Positions 62,415 to 64,000 of a stretch of 64,000 nucleotides of DNA are shown piece by piece. The stretch is from assembly GCA_040751985.1 (NCBI GenBank), contig JBFMFU010000047.1:62001-126000 (forward strand), read 5' to 3'. The translations under genes were made by a program, and so were the position numbers. The DNA is from Desulfoferula sp040751985. Its GTDB lineage: Bacteria; Desulfobacterota; Desulfarculia; Desulfarculales; Desulfarculaceae. The notes beneath the pieces were generated by a model, which was given only the letters and a program-made list of their open reading frames with translations, had not been told where the DNA came from and did no database searches. Position 1 is the first letter of the stretch; each line of letters opens with the position of its first letter.

Positions 62415-62983
62415 GGCAGGCCGCCCTTCACCGCCACCAGGGCCATGGCCCCCAGGCAGATGGCCAGGCCGTAGGGCAGGCTCTGGCTCCGGCCCAGCAC
62501 CCGCCAGGCCCCCAGGCCGCGCAGGCCGCCGGCCAGGAGCAGGCGCAGCAGGGCCAGCAGGCCGCCGGCCAGCACCGTGAGCAGGAACAGCTCCACCGCG
62601 CCCCAGGGGCTCAGGAAGGTGCCCAGGGCGGCCAGAGCCTTGACATCCCCGGCCCCCACCGCGCCCAGGAAGAAGAACGCCGCCAGCAGGGCCAGGGCGG
62701 TGAGCCCGCCCAGGAAGGCCTGGCTCAGGCCGGCCAGGCCGCCGGTCAGGGCCGCGGCGCCCAGCCCGCCCAGGGCGGCCAGGGCGTTGAGCTTGTTGGG
62801 TATGCGGTAGGTGACCAGATCATGGCTGGCCATGAGCAGGGCCAGCAGGAGGAAAAAAATGGCCCTGCCCTGACCGGCCCCCTGAGGAAAGGCCAGCCAG
62901 GGCAGGAATAGACACGCCGGGAGCAATCCCCAGTTGGGTCCGCTCAACTGGGAGACAAGTCTGCTATCCGGCGTTGCCTGCAC
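62411..62983 (-). CDS. cpaA: Prepilin peptidase TadV/CpaA (type IV, A24 family)
   Basis: Membrane aspartyl protease of about 190 residues that matures Flp and the pseudopilins. The two catalytic Asp sites are MASHDLVTYRIPNKLNA and LGAVGAGDVKALAALG (GxGD). Four to six membrane segments are present. The start is uncertain: I took a GTG at 62983 with AAGAG upstream; TTG codons about 25 residues later are alternatives. A longer frame overlaps flp and is rejected. Confidence 0.9.
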   Translation of the reverse strand: MQATPDSRLVSQLSGPNWGLLPACLFLPWLAFPQGAGQGRAIFFLLLALLMASHDLVTYRIPNKLNALAALGGLGAAALTGGLAGLSQAFLGGLTALALLAAFFFLGAVGAGDVKALAALGTFLSPWGAVELFLLTVLAGGLLALLRLLLAGGLRGLGAWRVLGRSQSLPYGLAICLGAMALVAVKGGLP

Positions 62984-63014
62984 TGTTTTGCTCTTAACAT
63001 CAAGGTTGTTCTTC

Positions 63015-63203
63015 CTAGGAGCCCGACCCGGATGTGTTAAGAGCGGTCGTTGCGTCTCCGATCTTGCCGGCCACCGTGGTGCCCAGGGTGTACGCGGCGG
63101 TTGCGATGGCGGCGCCAATGAGCGCCAGCAGCAGCGCGTACTCCACGGCGCTGATGCCACTGTCCTCGATCACCAACCTCTTAATCTCGTGCCAAGCCCT
63201 CAT
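63015..63203 (-). CDS. flp: Flp/Fap-type pilin
   Basis: Major pilin precursor of 62 residues. The processing region is EDSGISAVEYALLLALIGAA, with the conserved Glu-Tyr pair after cleavage at Gly, then a single hydrophobic helix and a short Gly/Ser tail. GGGAGG lies six bases before the ATG at 63203. It is the first gene of the Tad operon, as usual, so it may be expressed more strongly than the machine. Confidence 0.95.
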   Translation of the reverse strand: MRAWHEIKRLVIEDSGISAVEYALLLALIGAAIATAAYTLGTTVAGKIGDATTALNTSGSGS

Positions 63204-63287
63204 CACAAACCTCCCTAGCTTGTGGTTGCTGTGCGAATCAAAGCTGTTAGGCCCGGCTAAAAATAAAGTTGGACGCCTGGTTAGATA

Positions 63288-63304
63288 TTCAAGAAGGGTG
63301 CCAA
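63288..63304 (-). promoter_or_regulatory. Sigma54-like promoter of flp
   Basis: On the minus strand TTGGCACCCTTCTTGAA has a perfect -24 element (TGGCAC) and the right spacing, but the -12 reads TTGAA where TTGCW is expected. It lies about 85 bp upstream of flp, and a sigma54 activator gene is next upstream. Confidence 0.55.
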
Positions 63305-63452
63305 GGCGGGGCGCGGGCCCTGTCTCAGGGCCGCCGGCGGGGCTTCACTTATTTTTTGATTGAATTATCGATGGGTTATCAGAGATAAATATTTTGGGTT
63401 CCGCGCAGGGGGCCCCAGCAGGAAGGCCGCGAAATCAGTTTCGATATGGTGC

Positions 63453-63486
63453 TAATTACGAAACAGTAATTACTATTTAGTAATTG
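63453..63486. promoter_or_regulatory. Inverted/direct repeat sites upstream of flp
   Basis: TAATTAC (63453-63459) and GTAATTA (63466-63472) form a perfect 7-6-7 inverted repeat, and GTAATTG follows at 63480-63486, 14 bp further. They lie about 150 bp upstream of the sigma54-like promoter, a normal place for enhancer sites of a sigma54 activator. Confidence 0.55.
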
Positions 63487-63499
63487 GGCGGCTTTGCAC

Positions 63500-64000
63500 T
63501 CAACTGCGGCGGCGCCTGGCGGTCAGGCTGGGGTGGTCCAGGCCCAGCTTGTCCAGCTTGTAGTTCAGGGCCCGGGGCGAGATGCCCAGGAGGGTGGCGG
63601 CGCGGCTCTGCACCCAGTCGCTCTGCTCCAGGGCGGTCTGGATGGCCAGCTTCTCCAGCTCCTTCAGCTCCAGGCTGGGCAGACCCTTGGAGTCCGTGTC
63701 GCACACCGCCTGCACCAGGCCCAGGTCGGCCGGGGTGATCTGGGTGCCGCTGGCGAACAGCACCGCCCGCTCCACGGCGTTGCGCAGCTCGCGGATGTTG
63801 CCCGGCCACTTGTAGGCGGTCATGGCCTTGACCGCCTCGGGGGAAAACTCCCGCGGCCGGCGCTTGGTGTCCACCGCGAAGTTGTAGCGGAAGCCCTCGG
63901 CCAGGGGCAGGATGTCCTCGGGCCGGCGGCGCAGGGGCGGTATGTGGATGGGCGCCACCGAGAGGCGGTAGAACAGGTCCTGGCGGAAGCGGCCCTGGCT
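63500..64000 (-). CDS. Sigma54-dependent activator, N-terminus outside window
   Basis: C-terminal 166 residues of an enhancer-binding protein; the frame is open to the window edge. It begins in the AAA domain at the arginine-finger region (SQGRFRQDLFYRLSVAPIHI, PPLRRRPEDILPLAE), continues with the YKWPGNIRELRNAVERAVLF signature and ends in a Fis-type helix-turn-helix (SRAATLLGISPRALNYKLDK). It lies directly upstream of the Tad operon in the same direction and is the obvious candidate regulator of flp. Confidence 0.92.
   Translation of the reverse strand, partial: SQGRFRQDLFYRLSVAPIHIPPLRRRPEDILPLAEGFRYNFAVDTKRRPREFSPEAVKAMTAYKWPGNIRELRNAVERAVLFASGTQITPADLGLVQAVCDTDSKGLPSLELKELEKLAIQTALEQSDWVQSRAATLLGISPRALNYKLDKLGLDHPSLTARRRRS

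Larger units (their letters stand above)
63204..63499. other. flp upstream region
   Basis: A 296-bp gap that is A/T-rich for this genome between 63340 and 63490 (ATAAATATTTTGGG, TTATTTTTTGATTGAATTATCG). Besides the promoter and repeats listed, a hairpin GGCCCTGAGACAGGGCC lies at about 63316-63332 (minus strand). No gene is supported. Confidence 0.6.

Overview
This is a 64 kb stretch of a high-GC bacterial chromosome with dense coding and many ATGA or GTGA start/stop overlaps. The gene content fits an anaerobic deltaproteobacterium (Desulfobacterota, perhaps Desulfarculales-like). It has indolepyruvate:ferredoxin oxidoreductase with phenylacetate-CoA ligase, a cytochrome bd oxidase for oxygen defence, several sigma54 activators, two c-di-GMP proteins, a Nik-type nickel importer and a complete Tad pilus locus. 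The taxon is inferred from content and composition only; no rRNA or tRNA gene was found.

Layout, left to right. 1-3.6 kb: start of the division/cell-wall (dcw) cluster on the minus strand, mraZ-rsmH-ftsL-ftsI, behind a sigma70 promoter and MraZ boxes. 3.6-4.45 kb: a CpG-dense non-coding region with direct repeats. 4.45-5.95 kb: HU, a small HsdR_N-domain protein and a remnant of an MscS channel gene. 6-8.4 kb: cydAB. 8.5-9.3 kb: a CBS-domain protein. 9.3-13 kb: a translationally coupled operon of a DUF2461 protein and a three-part ABC exporter. 13.1-16 kb: the phage-shock locus, pspF divergent from pspA-pspB-pspC, with a MITE-like element between pspA and pspB. 16-19.5 kb: a large hybrid histidine kinase. 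19.6-28.4 kb: an eight-gene operon, livHMGF-paaK-livK-iorAB, for uptake and CoA activation of aromatic or arylpyruvate acids. 28.6-32.3 kb: a two-TM protein behind a near-perfect sigma54 promoter, a GAF-type sigma54 activator, an HdeD-like protein and an EamA exporter. 32.3-36.7 kb: a ClC channel with CBS domains, a lipid A-type acyltransferase and an enolase-superfamily enzyme. 36.8-41.8 kb: an HD-GYP protein convergent with a GGDEF-EAL protein, then endonuclease V. 41.9-48 kb: an asparagine/aspartate cassette (AsdA, two AspT antiporters, exported asparaginase). 48.1-51.7 kb: nikKMLQO, in which nikQ is broken. 52-63.2 kb: the Tad locus from flp to tadC plus TPR/LysM and PEGA proteins. 63.5-64 kb: the end of a further sigma54 activator.

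How the genes work together: extracellular asparagine would become aspartate, enter through AspT, be decarboxylated to alanine by AsdA and leave as alanine, a proton-motive cycle. Arylpyruvates would be oxidised to aryl-CoA by IorAB, and arylacetates activated by PaaK. Sigma54 control recurs at psp, at the 28.7 kb gene and probably at flp.

The most unusual observation is that nikQ carries an in-frame TAG inside a short segment flanked by 9-bp inverted repeats. Inverting that segment on paper restores one open frame and a hydrophobic stretch. The second is a 247-bp element with 15-bp perfect terminal inverted repeats inside the psp operon, whose hairpin core recurs beside nikO.
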